A stretch of DNA of 64,000 nucleotides, taken from the NCBI GenBank assembly GCA_900119535.1, contig FPJT01000008.1, forward strand, positions 62,001 to 126,000. The letters are read 5' to 3'. Both the position numbers and the translations under genes were made by a program. Position 1 is the first letter of the stretch. Every line of letters starts with the position of its first letter. Shown piece by piece: positions 18,087 to 25,945 of the stretch. The notes below the pieces were generated by a model. That model was given only the letters and a program-made list of their open reading frames with translations. It did not search any database and was not told the origin of the DNA. The stretch is from Ruminococcus sp. XPD3002 (GTDB lineage Bacteria > Bacillota > Clostridia > Oscillospirales > Ruminococcaceae).

Positions 18087-18117
18087 AGCCGTTGTGGGTA
18101 TCCGCAGCGGCTTTTGT
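18087..18117 (+). terminator. Attenuator between late promoter and HNH gene
   Basis: AGCCGTTGTGG (18087-18097), loop GTAT, CCGCAGCGGCT (18102-18112), then TTTGTT. The 11-bp stem allows two G-U pairs. It sits about 20 bases after the likely transcript start and before the HNH start, so late genes may need antitermination or read-through. Confidence 0.6.
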
Positions 18118-18140
18118 TATGCCCGAAGGAGGTGTCGGCG

Positions 18141-18491
18141 ATGCCGAGGAAGGCACTGAAACCGTGCAAGCATCCCGGCTGTCCGAGACTGACCGACGGT
18201 GCGTACTGCGACGAACACAAGCCCCTGCACCCTGAGCGTCCGTCAGCCGCCAAGCGTGGCTACGGCAGCAAGTGGCAGCGTGTCAGCAAGGCGTACCTGC
18301 GGAAGCACCCGCTGTGCGTGAAGTGTCTGGCGCAGGGAAAGTATGTGACCGCAACGGTCGTTGACCACATCGTTCCGCATCGTGGTGACCATTACCTGAT
18401 GTGGAGTGATACGAACTGGCAGGCGCTGTGCAAGTCCTGTCACGACAAGAAAACCGGAACCGAGGACAGCAGACCGGAATACTCCTACTAA
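18141..18491 (+). CDS. HNH endonuclease, packaging-associated
   Basis: 116 residues from ATG 18141 (AAGGAGGTG upstream). Zinc-binding Cys pairs CLA..C and CKSCH frame the HNH core VVDHIVPHRGD, then NWQALCKSCHDKKT. An N-terminal zinc-ribbon-like CKHPGCPRL...CDEHKP is also visible. HNH proteins next to P27-type small terminases take part in cos cleavage in HK97-type phages. The probable cos site follows directly. Confidence 0.92.
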   Translation: MPRKALKPCKHPGCPRLTDGAYCDEHKPLHPERPSAAKRGYGSKWQRVSKAYLRKHPLCVKCLAQGKYVTATVVDHIVPHRGDHYLMWSDTNWQALCKSCHDKKTGTEDSRPEYSY

Positions 18492-18529
18492 TCTCAGGTT
18501 TCTCCTAAAATGATTTGCTTTTTAGGAGA

Positions 18530-18640
18530 ATGGGGAGGGGCTGGGGGCTGCCCGGTGGGGGTATTGAAATCTCTACGGAGCAGCGAACACAAGACCGGCG
18601 CCCCCTCTCACGCGCAAAAAGTCCGGTTCAAACACCCGAT
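18530..18640 (+). other. Probable cos packaging site
   Basis: The 218-base gap between HNH and terS holds a G-rich tract (GGGGAGGGGCTGGGGGC), GGGGGTATTGAAATCTCTAC, then ACCGGCGCCCCC and CACGCGCAAAAAGTCCGG. From my memory of HNH-TerS intergenic regions in Firmicutes cos phages this block is recurrent there. The exact nick positions cannot be read from sequence. Confidence 0.5.
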
Positions 18641-18663
18641 TAACCCCCTCGAATATTTTACAA

Positions 18664-18693
18664 GCCGAAATCCGCGTGGTTTCGGCATTTTTT
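18664..18693 (+). terminator. Intrinsic terminator upstream of terS
   Basis: GCCGAAA-TCC, loop GCGT, GG-TTTCGGC followed by ATTTTTT. It ends 17 bases before the small terminase start. Confidence 0.7.
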
Positions 18694-18709
18694 ATAGGTA
18701 GGTGATGAT

Positions 18710-19270
18710 ATGGCAAAGGACGGTACAAACCGTGGCGGACGCAGAGTCCGTGCAGGCGACAAGCCGAAGCCTCTCGCCGAGAAAATTGCCGCAGGAGAGG
18801 ATGCCGACATCATCGAATTCACCCCGACCACGCTGGAAGGTGCTGACCTTGATGATGCCGCTGACCTTGTCGGTGAGGATATGCCCTCGCCGAGTGAATA
18901 CCTCTCGGCACGGCAGAAGGACGGCAAGCCCCTCGGCGCTGATGAAATCTACAAGGAAACATGGATATGGCTGAAGAATCGTGGCTGCGAAAAGCTGGTG
19001 AACAAGCGGCTGCTCGAAAGTTACTCGCTGGCGTTCGCTCGTTTTATCCAGTGTGAGGAAGCGCTCTCAACCTACGGTCTGCTCGGCAAGCACCCGACGA
19101 CCGGCGGCGTGGTCGCATCTCCGTTCGCATCGCTCAGCCAGTCCTATCAGAAACAGGCAAATCTACTCTGGTACGAGATTTTCGATATCGTGAAGCAGAA
19201 CTGTACAACCAAGTTCGACGGCTCTCCGCAGGACGATATGATGGAGCAGCTACTTCGCAGCAGGAAGTGA
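18710..19270 (+). CDS. terS: Phage terminase small subunit, P27 family
   Basis: 186 residues starting MAKDGTNRGGRRVRAGDKPK. The basic Gly-rich N-terminus, the central KETWIWLKNRGCEKLVNKRL block and the C-terminal YQKQANLLWYEIFDIVKQN fit P27-type small terminases. It recognises the cos region just upstream and recruits the large terminase. Oddly, terL is 7 kb downstream, displaced by a methyltransferase and the accessory cluster. Confidence 0.9.
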   Translation: MAKDGTNRGGRRVRAGDKPKPLAEKIAAGEDADIIEFTPTTLEGADLDDAADLVGEDMPSPSEYLSARQKDGKPLGADEIYKETWIWLKNRGCEKLVNKRLLESYSLAFARFIQCEEALSTYGLLGKHPTTGGVVASPFASLSQSYQKQANLLWYEIFDIVKQNCTTKFDGSPQDDMMEQLLRSRK

Positions 19271-19277
19271 GGTACAC

Positions 19278-20537
19278 ATGAAAACAACGACAGACTTTCA
19301 GCTTGTCAGCATCGACAAGCTCATCCCGTATGTAAATAACGCCCGCACTCACTCGCCGGAGCAGATCAAGAAGCTGCGTTCCTCGCTGCGTGAGTTCGGT
19401 TTCGTCAATCCGGTCATCATTGACCGGGAGTACAATGTCATCGCAGGTCACGGCAGACTGATGGCGGCGAAGGAGGAAGGCATTACGGAAGTGCCGTGTG
19501 TCTATGTTGACCACCTGACCGACGCACAAAAGAAAGCCTACATCCTCGCGGATAACCGTATGGCGCTGGATGCAGGCTGGGATGAGGAGCTTCTCGCCGT
19601 GGAGATGCAGGAGCTGCAAGACCTCGGCTACGACCTCTCTATGACCGGCTTCGATGAAAAGGAACTGGCTGACTTGTTCTCCGACGGAACCGGAAGCGAT
19701 GCGAAGGACGATGATTTTGACCTGACCGCAGCGCTGGAGAAGGCAGCGTTTGTGGAGCGCGGTGATGTGTGGATGGTCGGCAGGCATCGCCTCATGTGCG
19801 GTGATGCGACCAGTCCCGATGATGTAAATACACTTATGGGCGATACGAAAGCAAATCTCATTCTGACCGATCCGCCCTACGGTGTATCTTTCAAAAGCTC
19901 CAGCGGTCTGACCATTCAGAACGACAGCATGAAGAACGAGGAGTTCTACAACTTCCTGCTGGCGGCATTCCAGTGTATGGCGGCACACCTCGAAAAAGGC
20001 GGTGCGGCTTATGTGTTCCATGCAGACACCGAAGGGCTGAATTTCCGTCGTGCATTCGTCGATGCGGGATTCCACCTTGCAGGCTGCTGCATCTGGGTGA
20101 AGGACAGCCTTGTCCTCGGACGCTCCGATTACCAGTGGCAGCACGAGCCGGTGCTGTACGGCTTCATGCAGAACGGCAAGCACAAGTGGTATTCCGACCG
20201 CAAGCAGACGACCATCTGGAATTTCGACAAGCCGAAGCGCAATGCGAACCATCCGACCAGCAAGCCTCTCGACCTGCTCGGCTATCCCATTGGAAACTCC
20301 ACGCAGGAGAACGCCGTGGTCATCGACACCTTCGGCGGCAGCGGCTCGACGCTCATGGCGTGTGAGCAGATGAACCGCATCTGCTACATGATGGAACTGG
20401 ACGAAAAATACGCCTCCGTCATCCTCCGGCGCTATGTTGAAGACACCGGGAATGCCGAAGGCGTGTACGTAATTCGTGATGGACAGCAGATTCCTTATTC
20501 CGATCTGGTCAAAGAGGTGGAAACGAAGGAAGGCTGA
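19278..20537 (+). CDS. ParB-like domain plus N4/N6 DNA methyltransferase
   Basis: 419 residues. Residues 1-110 are a ParB/Srx-like domain (VIAGHGRLMAAKEEGITEVP). The methyltransferase domain has motif IV DPPYG (about 198) before SAM motif I FGGSGST (about 352), the beta-class order, with HPTSKP between them. Phages carry such enzymes to protect their DNA from restriction; with a type I system in the same window this may matter. It begins 8 bases after terS. Confidence 0.94.
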   Translation: MKTTTDFQLVSIDKLIPYVNNARTHSPEQIKKLRSSLREFGFVNPVIIDREYNVIAGHGRLMAAKEEGITEVPCVYVDHLTDAQKKAYILADNRMALDAGWDEELLAVEMQELQDLGYDLSMTGFDEKELADLFSDGTGSDAKDDDFDLTAALEKAAFVERGDVWMVGRHRLMCGDATSPDDVNTLMGDTKANLILTDPPYGVSFKSSSGLTIQNDSMKNEEFYNFLLAAFQCMAAHLEKGGAAYVFHADTEGLNFRRAFVDAGFHLAGCCIWVKDSLVLGRSDYQWQHEPVLYGFMQNGKHKWYSDRKQTTIWNFDKPKRNANHPTSKPLDLLGYPIGNSTQENAVVIDTFGGSGSTLMACEQMNRICYMMELDEKYASVILRRYVEDTGNAEGVYVIRDGQQIPYSDLVKEVETKEG

Positions 20538-20569
20538 TGGTGTATTATTCGCGTAAATCAGAATTTATA

Positions 20570-21064
20570 TTACTTCTTCGCAATAAAATTCATATATCCA
20601 TTAATAGTATGAATTGCAAAAAATAATGCTGCTGAAAAAACCAATGGGTAATTTTGCTTCCACAATCCGAAACATAAATAGTAAAGCGGAACGACCGCAA
20701 ATTGACTTATTACTATCACCCAACTGATTTGATGCCCGGTATAATATAACGTCCATCCGATAAAATTAATGAATATCATGACAAGGGTTGATACAAAAAA
20801 TACTTTATCTCTTGTTGTTTCTATTGAGAAAAAGCCTACATCATCTCTAACAATCAGCATCAATAAAACCATTGAAAGCATACCAAACACGCCTTGTAGA
20901 ATCTGGATGCATTTCAATTCATTTTGCATATTCATTATTGGATTTGATTCAGGTTTAACTAATGGCATTATTATATACGGGATTTCTTGTATCACGAATG
21001 CAATAATTCCAATAAAGGATATCCCTAAATAATAGTTCTTAAAAAGATGAGCAATTTTTATCAT
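20570..21064 (-). CDS. Small membrane protein, cargo gene
   Basis: 164 residues from ATG 21064 (AGAGGA upstream); the frame extends further but the extension overlaps the promoter. Four or five hydrophobic segments (for example LGISFIGIIAFVIQEIPYII and VFFVSTLVMIFINFIGWTLY). I do not recognise the family. It opposes the late genes, has its own consensus promoter and is AT-rich compared with its neighbours, all signs of a separately acquired cargo gene. Confidence 0.7.
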   Translation of the reverse strand: MIKIAHLFKNYYLGISFIGIIAFVIQEIPYIIMPLVKPESNPIMNMQNELKCIQILQGVFGMLSMVLLMLIVRDDVGFFSIETTRDKVFFVSTLVMIFINFIGWTLYYTGHQISWVIVISQFAVVPLYYLCFGLWKQNYPLVFSAALFFAIHTINGYMNFIAKK

Positions 21065-21113
21065 TATATAATTATCCTCTTTTAATTCATAAATTCCGAT
21101 TTCTATTACTATG

Positions 21114-21142
21114 ATTATACAGCACATCCGCCGATCTGTCAA
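21114..21142 (-). promoter_or_regulatory. Promoter of the membrane-protein cargo gene
   Basis: Minus strand TTGACA (21137-21142), 17 bases, TATAAT (21114-21119): a perfect sigma-A consensus. Confidence 0.88.
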
Positions 21143-21212
21143 TATCCGGAAACGCTGTAATATGCACAAATCGGCGCAAATCCGCCCCGCACATATTCTC
21201 CGTTTTACAGTC

Positions 21213-21241
21213 TTGCTATCTATGCGATTCAGAGTTAATAT
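21213..21241 (+). promoter_or_regulatory. Promoter element, copy 1
   Basis: TTGCTA, 17-base spacer ending TTCAGAGT, TAATAT, then GTGACTAC. It is one of eight near-identical elements in the window. Confidence 0.82.
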
Positions 21242-21291
21242 GTGACTACAATCAAAACCGCAGCAAGCGGTGAAAAACAGGAGGTCACATC

Positions 21292-21957
21292 ATGAATATC
21301 AAGTTCAATATTGAAAAGAGCCAGCGCAAGGGACTGGCACAGAAGATCGGCGAGCTTGCAGACATGGATGTCCGCTACTGCGGCGTTCCGAGCTGCGCCT
21401 ACGAGATCGGGTTCTTCACCCTGAGCAAGGATGCTGTGCTTTCCTTCGCAGACCGCATGGACACTGAGGTCATCAAGAGAGTGCTGGACGGACTCAACAA
21501 GGCAGGCTACACTTCCGAGGACGAGCCGGAAGCCCTGACGATTTCGATGCCGAGGGATTTCTTCACGGAGCAGTCGATGAACAATCTGCTCCAGCTCATC
21601 GCCAACAAGGAAACGCTCCTGAAACACGCGCTGAACACGGAGAGCCTTGCGGTCAACAAGTGCGAGGAAACGGTTGAGTTCCCGTGGTTCACGGTCGAGA
21701 AGGACGGCGACGGCGATGCCTACACTCGCTTCATTACCGCCCTTTGTGAGTTCGCAAAGAACCTCAAGCGCGTGGTCAACAAGCCGGACACCAGTGACAA
21801 CGAGAAGTACGCATTCCGCTGCTTCCTCCTGCGCCTCGGCATGATTGGCGAAGAGTACAAGCCGGTGCGCAAGGTTCTGCTCCGCAACCTGACCGGAAGC
21901 TCCGCCTTCCGTCACGGCAAGCCCGAAGGAGGTGCTGACGATGCGGTTTCCGAATGA
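21292..21957 (+). CDS. Hypothetical protein of the so-called virulence-related type
   Basis: 221 residues with GGAGGT nine bases before the ATG. Relatives in gut Firmicutes mobile elements are labelled virulence-related, but no activity is established that I know of. The C-terminus ([20 protein letters not shown], then [14 protein letters not shown]) matches the C-terminus of the amidoligase at 22395 (AMRTWLMRMGFIGDEFATAR, then LTQNLTGDNAFRFG), so both share a terminal module. It is the first cassette behind a copy of the repeated promoter and overlaps the DUF4314 gene. Confidence 0.75.
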   Translation: MNIKFNIEKSQRKGLAQKIGELADMDVRYCGVPSCAYEIGFFTLSKDAVLSFADRMDTEVIKRVLDGLNKAGYTSEDEPEALTISMPRDFFTEQSMNNLLQLIANKETLLKHALNTESLAVNKCEETVEFPWFTVEKDGDGDAYTRFITALCEFAKNLKRVVNKPDTSDNEKYAFRCFLLRLGMIGEEYKPVRKVLLRNLTGSSAFRHGKPEGGADDAVSE

Positions 21958-22171
21958 TGCTGAACTGAAAGCCCTACGGGAGCGCTATCCCGCAGGCACT
22001 CGCATCCGCCTGATTCGCATGGCGGACGACATCGCGCCAGTGCCGCCCGGTACAACCGGAACAGTTGCAATCATCGACGATGCAGGCAACATTCATATGA
22101 AGTGGGACAACGGCAGAAGCCTTGCGCTGATCGAAGGCGCAGATGAGTTCGAGGTCATCTCCGGCGGCTGA
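21941..22171 (+). CDS. DUF4314 protein
   Basis: 76 residues from ATG 21941 (GAAGGAGGTG upstream), overlapping the previous gene by 17 bases. The sequence ([20 protein letters not shown], then [20 protein letters not shown]) is a small SH3-like beta-barrel of the DUF4314 type common in gut mobile elements. Role unknown. Confidence 0.85.
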   Translation: MRFPNDAELKALRERYPAGTRIRLIRMADDIAPVPPGTTGTVAIIDDAGNIHMKWDNGRSLALIEGADEFEVISGG

Positions 22172-22314
22172 TTTTACAGCCTCCGGGGGCTTCCGGAAAT
22201 GTGACGACCTATTCCATCGTACCCCATATTACCACACTATTGCAAGTAAGTCAAGGGTGTATACTACACAATCATCAAGGCTGTATTTCCTCGATATTCT
22301 GTGGTTTTAGCGGC

Positions 22315-22343
22315 TTGATATATCCTCGGTTTAGAGTTAATAT
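22315..22343 (+). promoter_or_regulatory. Promoter element, copy 2
   Basis: TTTTAGCGGC leads into TTGATA, 17-base spacer ending TTTAGAGT, TAATAT, then GTGACTACCG. It drives the amidoligase gene. Confidence 0.85.
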
Positions 22344-22394
22344 GTGACTACCGAAAGGGAAAACACACCAAAAACCAAACAGGAGGATACCACC

Positions 22395-23339
22395 ATGAAC
22401 GCAAAGACACAGGCACAGATCAACAGAATGAAGGAGCAGACGATCGGGGTTGAGGTTGAGATGAACAACATCACCCGCAAGGCTGCCGCAAAGCTCGCCG
22501 CCGAGTTCTTCGGCACAAACCGCAGCGAGTACACCGCACACCGCAACGGCTACGAAACCTACAGCGCCTGGGACGCACAGGGACGCGAGTGGAAATTCCA
22601 GCGCGACTGCAGCATCAGCGGACCGGACAGCGAAAAGTGCGAACTGGTCACACCGATCCTGCACTACGAGGACATCGAAACCCTGCAGGAGCTGATCAGA
22701 CGCCTTCGCAAGGCGGGCGCAAAGAGCGACTACACCAGAGGCTGCGGAGTTCACATTCACATCGGCGCAGCGGGACACACACCGCAGAGCCTGCGAAACC
22801 TCGCAAACCTGATGGCAAGCCACGAAACGCTGATCGCCGAAGCAATCAAGGTTGACAGCAGCCGTATGAACCGCTACTGCAGAACGGTAAACCCGAATTT
22901 CCTGCAGCAGCTCAACAAGAAGAAGCCCACCACGATGGCGCAGCTTGCAGACATCTGGTACGGCGCACAGGGATGCGACTACGGCAGAACCCACCACTAC
23001 AACGACAGCCGCTACCATATGCTGAACCTCCACGCCACCTTCACAAAGGGCACGATTGAATTCCGCCTTTTCCAGTTCGACAAGCCCGCAAACGGAAAGC
23101 AGAACGGGCTTCATGCAGGCAAGCTCAAGAGCTACATTCAGCTTTGCCTTGCAATGAGCCAGATGGCAAAAGACCTGCGCAGCGCAAGCCCGAAGGAACA
23201 GCAGAAGGAAAACAAAAAGTTCGCGATGCGGACTTGGCTGATGAGAATGGGCTTCATTGGCGACGAGTTCGCCACCGCAAGAGAAACCCTGACGCAGAAC
23301 CTTACCGGCGATAACGCCTTCCGATTCGGCAGACCTTGA
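22395..23339 (+). CDS. Putative amidoligase, glutamine-synthetase-like fold
   Basis: 314 residues from ATG 22395 (GGAGG upstream). Family features: GVEVEMNNI (residues 18-26) with the metal-binding E-x-E, GCGVHIHIG with paired His, and GTIEFRLFQFD near residue 225. Proteins of this family are predicted to join an amine to a carboxylate by ATP-dependent amide formation, as in peptide tags or modified metabolites. The C-terminal 40 residues are shared with the 21292 gene. The cyclotransferase-like gene at 23919 would fit the opposite reaction. Substrate unknown. Confidence 0.88.
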   Translation: MNAKTQAQINRMKEQTIGVEVEMNNITRKAAAKLAAEFFGTNRSEYTAHRNGYETYSAWDAQGREWKFQRDCSISGPDSEKCELVTPILHYEDIETLQELIRRLRKAGAKSDYTRGCGVHIHIGAAGHTPQSLRNLANLMASHETLIAEAIKVDSSRMNRYCRTVNPNFLQQLNKKKPTTMAQLADIWYGAQGCDYGRTHHYNDSRYHMLNLHATFTKGTIEFRLFQFDKPANGKQNGLHAGKLKSYIQLCLAMSQMAKDLRSASPKEQQKENKKFAMRTWLMRMGFIGDEFATARETLTQNLTGDNAFRFGRP

Positions 23340-23397
23340 GCCTGCCGAGCCGCCGACCGCCCACCACGGGCGGTTTGGCGGAATCCGGAAAAGCCGC

Positions 23398-23490
23398 ACA
23401 CAGCGCCCACGTTGCCCCGTGTGGGGCGGGACGGGTATCCTCCAAGTAACTGCCCCTTTCGGTGAAAGCCCGCACACGGGCGCACACGGC
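23398..23490. repeat. Intergenic structured repeat, copy A
   Basis: Shares about 85 bases with 24592-24685: CCACGTTGC..CGTGTGG, GGGACGG.TATCCTCCAA, CCCTTTCGGT and CACAC.GGGCGC. Both begin with a GC-rich hairpin and lie shortly before a repeated promoter. Possible structured RNA or recombination leftover; transcribed strand unknown. Confidence 0.6.
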
Positions 23491-23564
23491 GCAAACAGCG
23501 GCAAGGCATATTCTACACAAAGAACGGCACATTTTCCCCAGCGATGTTTTGTACATTTAGCGGC

Positions 23565-23593
23565 TTGCTATTATCCCCGAAAAGAGTTAATAT
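23565..23593 (+). promoter_or_regulatory. Promoter element, copy 3
   Basis: TTTAGCGGC leads into TTGCTA, 17-base spacer ending AAAGAGT, TAATAT, then GTGACTACCGG. Confidence 0.84.
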
Positions 23594-23645
23594 GTGACTA
23601 CCGGAACGGAAAACGACCGGAAAACAAAACACGGAGGAACGAGCA

Positions 23646-23840
23646 ATGAGCAACATCGAATGGGGAACGGAAACCGACAAGAAGCTGGAGCAGATCGCAA
23701 TGAAAGCGGACTACGCACTGGAACAGCGCGGCGGGCTGGACACACGCTGGAACGACACCGAGGACTTCCCGGAGGTGAGCGTCTGGGGCATCCGAGAGAT
23801 GCTCCGCAAGGCATACGAACTGGGCAAGGCGGAAAAGTAA
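23646..23840 (+). CDS. Small hypothetical protein of the accessory cluster
   Basis: 64 residues, GGAGG upstream. Acidic and helical (TETDKKLEQIAMKADYALEQ, ending IREMLRKAYELGKAEK). No recognised function. It is first in the unit that continues into the cyclotransferase-like and zinc-ribbon genes. Confidence 0.72.
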   Translation: MSNIEWGTETDKKLEQIAMKADYALEQRGGLDTRWNDTEDFPEVSVWGIREMLRKAYELGKAEK

Positions 23841-23918
23841 CCGCCGCCTTTCCCCACCTGCCGCCTACGGGCGGCTCAGGGTGGTAGAAGGAGACTTCCT
23901 TCGGAAAGGACGATTGAC

Positions 23919-24383
23919 ATGGAAAAAAAGTACTACCTTGCCTACGGCTCTAACCTGAACATCCGCCAGATGCGGTACCGCTGCCCGACCGCAAAGCCCA
24001 TCGGCATCACGGTGATTCCCGACTACGAGTTGCTTTACAAGGGCAGCAAGACCGGCGCGTACCTGACCATCGAACCGAAGAAGAACGGCATCGTTCCGAT
24101 CGCGGTCTGGGAGGTCACCGCAGCCGACGAGAAGCGGCTGGATGCCTACGAGGGCTACCCGACCTTCTACTACAAGAAGGAAGTCCGCCTGCCGGTGAAG
24201 CTGGCAAGCGGCAAGACCAAGAAGCTGACCGCCTTCGTGTACATCATGCATGAGGAGCGCAGCCTCGGAATTCCGTCGCTTGCCTACATCCGCACCTGCG
24301 AGGAAGGCTACCGGAACTTCGGCTTCGACACCAAGTTCCTCGATGCTGCCTACGAGACCAGCGCAAAGGAGGTACAGCGATGA
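23919..24383 (+). CDS. Gamma-glutamylcyclotransferase (AIG2/GGCT-like) protein
   Basis: 154 residues, start ATG 23919 (GGAAAGGA upstream). The phosphate-loop-like YGSNL (residues 9-13) and the likely catalytic Glu78 in LDAYEGYP identify the GGCT fold, which releases gamma-glutamyl-amine links as pyroglutamate. Such proteins are often encoded beside GS-like amidoligases, as reported by Aravind and colleagues for predicted peptide-modifying operons. Here it lies 580 bases after the amidoligase, under its own copy of the promoter. Substrate unknown. Confidence 0.9.
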   Translation: MEKKYYLAYGSNLNIRQMRYRCPTAKPIGITVIPDYELLYKGSKTGAYLTIEPKKNGIVPIAVWEVTAADEKRLDAYEGYPTFYYKKEVRLPVKLASGKTKKLTAFVYIMHEERSLGIPSLAYIRTCEEGYRNFGFDTKFLDAAYETSAKEVQR

Positions 24384-24583
24384 AAGACCGCAACAACGAG
24401 CCGCGCATCTGCCCGAAATGCGGGCAGGCGTACACCGCCAGACCAGCCCTTTCCCGCGTGGATAACAGCCCAATCTGCCCCGACTGCGGAACGCGTGAGG
24501 CGCTTGAAAGCATCGGCGTCGGACGCGAGGAACAGGACAAGATTCTCGGCATCATCCACGAGAAGTACGAAGGCGAAGAATAA
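24380..24583 (+). CDS. Small zinc-ribbon protein
   Basis: 67 residues overlapping the cyclotransferase-like stop by ATGA, with GGAGGT upstream. Two CxxC pairs, CPKCGQ and CPDCGT, 23 residues apart form a zinc ribbon; an acidic tail follows. Likely DNA-, RNA- or protein-binding partner of the upstream enzyme; not assigned. Confidence 0.8.
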   Translation: MKDRNNEPRICPKCGQAYTARPALSRVDNSPICPDCGTREALESIGVGREEQDKILGIIHEKYEGEE

Positions 24584-24591
24584 GGCGCACA

Positions 24592-24685
24592 GAGCTGCCA
24601 CGTTGCAACGTGTGGCGCGGGACGGATATCCTCCAAACGGTATCCCTTTCGGTAACCCGCCCCACACAGGGCGCGTGTGCGGCTC
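24592..24685. repeat. Intergenic structured repeat, copy B
   Basis: Second copy of the element at 23398-23490. The first hairpin keeps CACG/CGTG pairing while the loop differs (TTGCAA here, TTGCCC in copy A). Confidence 0.6.
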
Positions 24686-24752
24686 TTGTGCGATGTACAA
24701 TTCAGCGGCATTTCCGCCGCGATGTTTGTCACATTTATTTTGCCGATTATGC

Positions 24753-24781
24753 TTGATATATCCTCGGTTCAGAGTTAATAT
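24753..24781 (+). promoter_or_regulatory. Promoter element, copy 4
   Basis: TTGATA, 17-base spacer ending TTCAGAGT, TAATAT, then GTCACTACCG. Confidence 0.85.
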
Positions 24782-24826
24782 GTCACTACCGCAAGAGAAG
24801 CGGAATAAACACAAAGGAGCATTCAC

Positions 24827-25180
24827 ATGAACATTTTAGTTGTTGAACCGGGCAAGCGCCCCTACTCAAAGGAGATCAGCGGCGAGCTTGAAAGCCTGCA
24901 GCAGACAGTCGGCGGGTACATTCAGGCGATTTACCCCTTCGATGATCCGGTCGCACTGGTGTGCGAGGAGGAAGCCCTCTACCACCCGGAGCAGAAGTGG
25001 AACCGCCCGATCAAGGGCTACGGCGTCATCAAGGGGACATTCTTCCTTTGCGGCTTGGGCGAGGATGACTTCACCGACCTGCCGCAGGAGCTGACCGAAA
25101 AGTACACGGAGTTCTTCCGGCAGGCATACGATTTCGTGCTGGTCGGCAACATTCTGATGCCAATTCCCCTCGGCGAATAA
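24827..25180 (+). CDS. DUF3846 protein
   Basis: 117 residues with AAAGGAG upstream. The opening ILVVEPGKRPYSKEISGELE, then LQQTVGGYIQAIYPF is the DUF3846 signature; NRPIKGYGVIKGTFFLCG follows. Widespread in gut phages and integrative elements, sometimes adjoining anti-defence genes; activity unknown. Single-gene cassette behind promoter copy 4. Confidence 0.9.
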   Translation: MNILVVEPGKRPYSKEISGELESLQQTVGGYIQAIYPFDDPVALVCEEEALYHPEQKWNRPIKGYGVIKGTFFLCGLGEDDFTDLPQELTEKYTEFFRQAYDFVLVGNILMPIPLGE

Positions 25181-25253
25181 CCGAAAAGCGGCGGGTGTAA
25201 TATACACAACACCCGCCGCACATTTTCCCCGTATCTTCTGTAGTTTTAGCGGC

Positions 25254-25282
25254 TTGATATAATGTGCTTTCAGAGTTAATAT
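25254..25282 (+). promoter_or_regulatory. Promoter element, copy 5
   Basis: TTTTAGCGGC leads into TTGATA, 17-base spacer ending TTCAGAGT, TAATAT, then GTACACAACGG. A second TATACACAAC lies about 80 bases upstream (25199), flanking the promoter. Confidence 0.85.
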
Positions 25283-25338
25283 GTACACAACGGAAGGGCA
25301 AAGCCCGCCGGAAACTACGAAACACGGAGGAAAAAACA

Positions 25339-25683
25339 ATGATCAGCTACGGAATGGCAAAGGCAAGAGCAATGGCAGGCAGAGACGACTGGAACGAGCG
25401 CGAGGCGATCAAAAGCGCCACGATCCTTTGGTACGACACCGAAGAGGAAGGCTACGAACTGGAGATCGAGAACGAGGACGACCTCAACGCAGAGGACTTC
25501 AGGGCTTGGGTTGAAGAAAACGCCGACAGCCTTGCGCAGGAAGACGCAGCCGCAAACGGCACGACCTTCGAGGGCATCGAGGAGATCGAGTACGAAACCG
25601 AATGGATTGACGACGATGCCCTTTTTGACGAAGACTACGCAGCCGCCTGCGAAAGCGAATGGGAATGGATGACCGGCAGATAA
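25339..25683 (+). CDS. Very acidic small protein of the accessory cluster
   Basis: 114 residues from ATG 25339 (GGAGG upstream); the in-frame extension to 25264 would run over the promoter. The basic-neutral start (MISYGMAKARAMAGRDDWNE) is followed by a strongly acidic body (TEEEGYELEIENEDDLNAED). Such charge resembles DNA-mimic inhibitors, but that is only a charge-based thought; family not recognised. Confidence 0.75.
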   Translation: MISYGMAKARAMAGRDDWNEREAIKSATILWYDTEEEGYELEIENEDDLNAEDFRAWVEENADSLAQEDAAANGTTFEGIEEIEYETEWIDDDALFDEDYAAACESEWEWMTGR

Positions 25684-25860
25684 GCCGGTCGCCCCACCGG
25701 GGCGGCATAGCGCCGCCCTGTGCGCGGGCAGCAGGTTCCGCGCAAACGGATGCCATGCCAGAACAAGCCCCACACAGCGCATTTACGCGGCTCCTGTGGG
25801 CGGGCGTAAAGTACACAAACAAGCGGAAAATACCGCAGCGATCATTGTTATTACTCACAC

Positions 25861-25889
25861 TTGATATATCCGCCGTTTAGAGTTAATAT
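25861..25889 (+). promoter_or_regulatory. Promoter element, copy 6
   Basis: TTGATA, 17-base spacer ending TTTAGAGT, TAATAT, then GTGTACAACGG. AGTACACAAAC lies about 55 bases upstream. Confidence 0.85.
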
Positions 25890-25945
25890 GTGTACAACGG
25901 AAGGGCAAAGCCCACCGGAAACTACGAAAAACGGAGGAAAACATT

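Noticed and set aside
22275..23504. 409-codon minus-strand frame opposite the amidoligase
   Set aside because: Antisense shadow; the amidoligase motifs, promoter and ribosome site are all on the plus strand.
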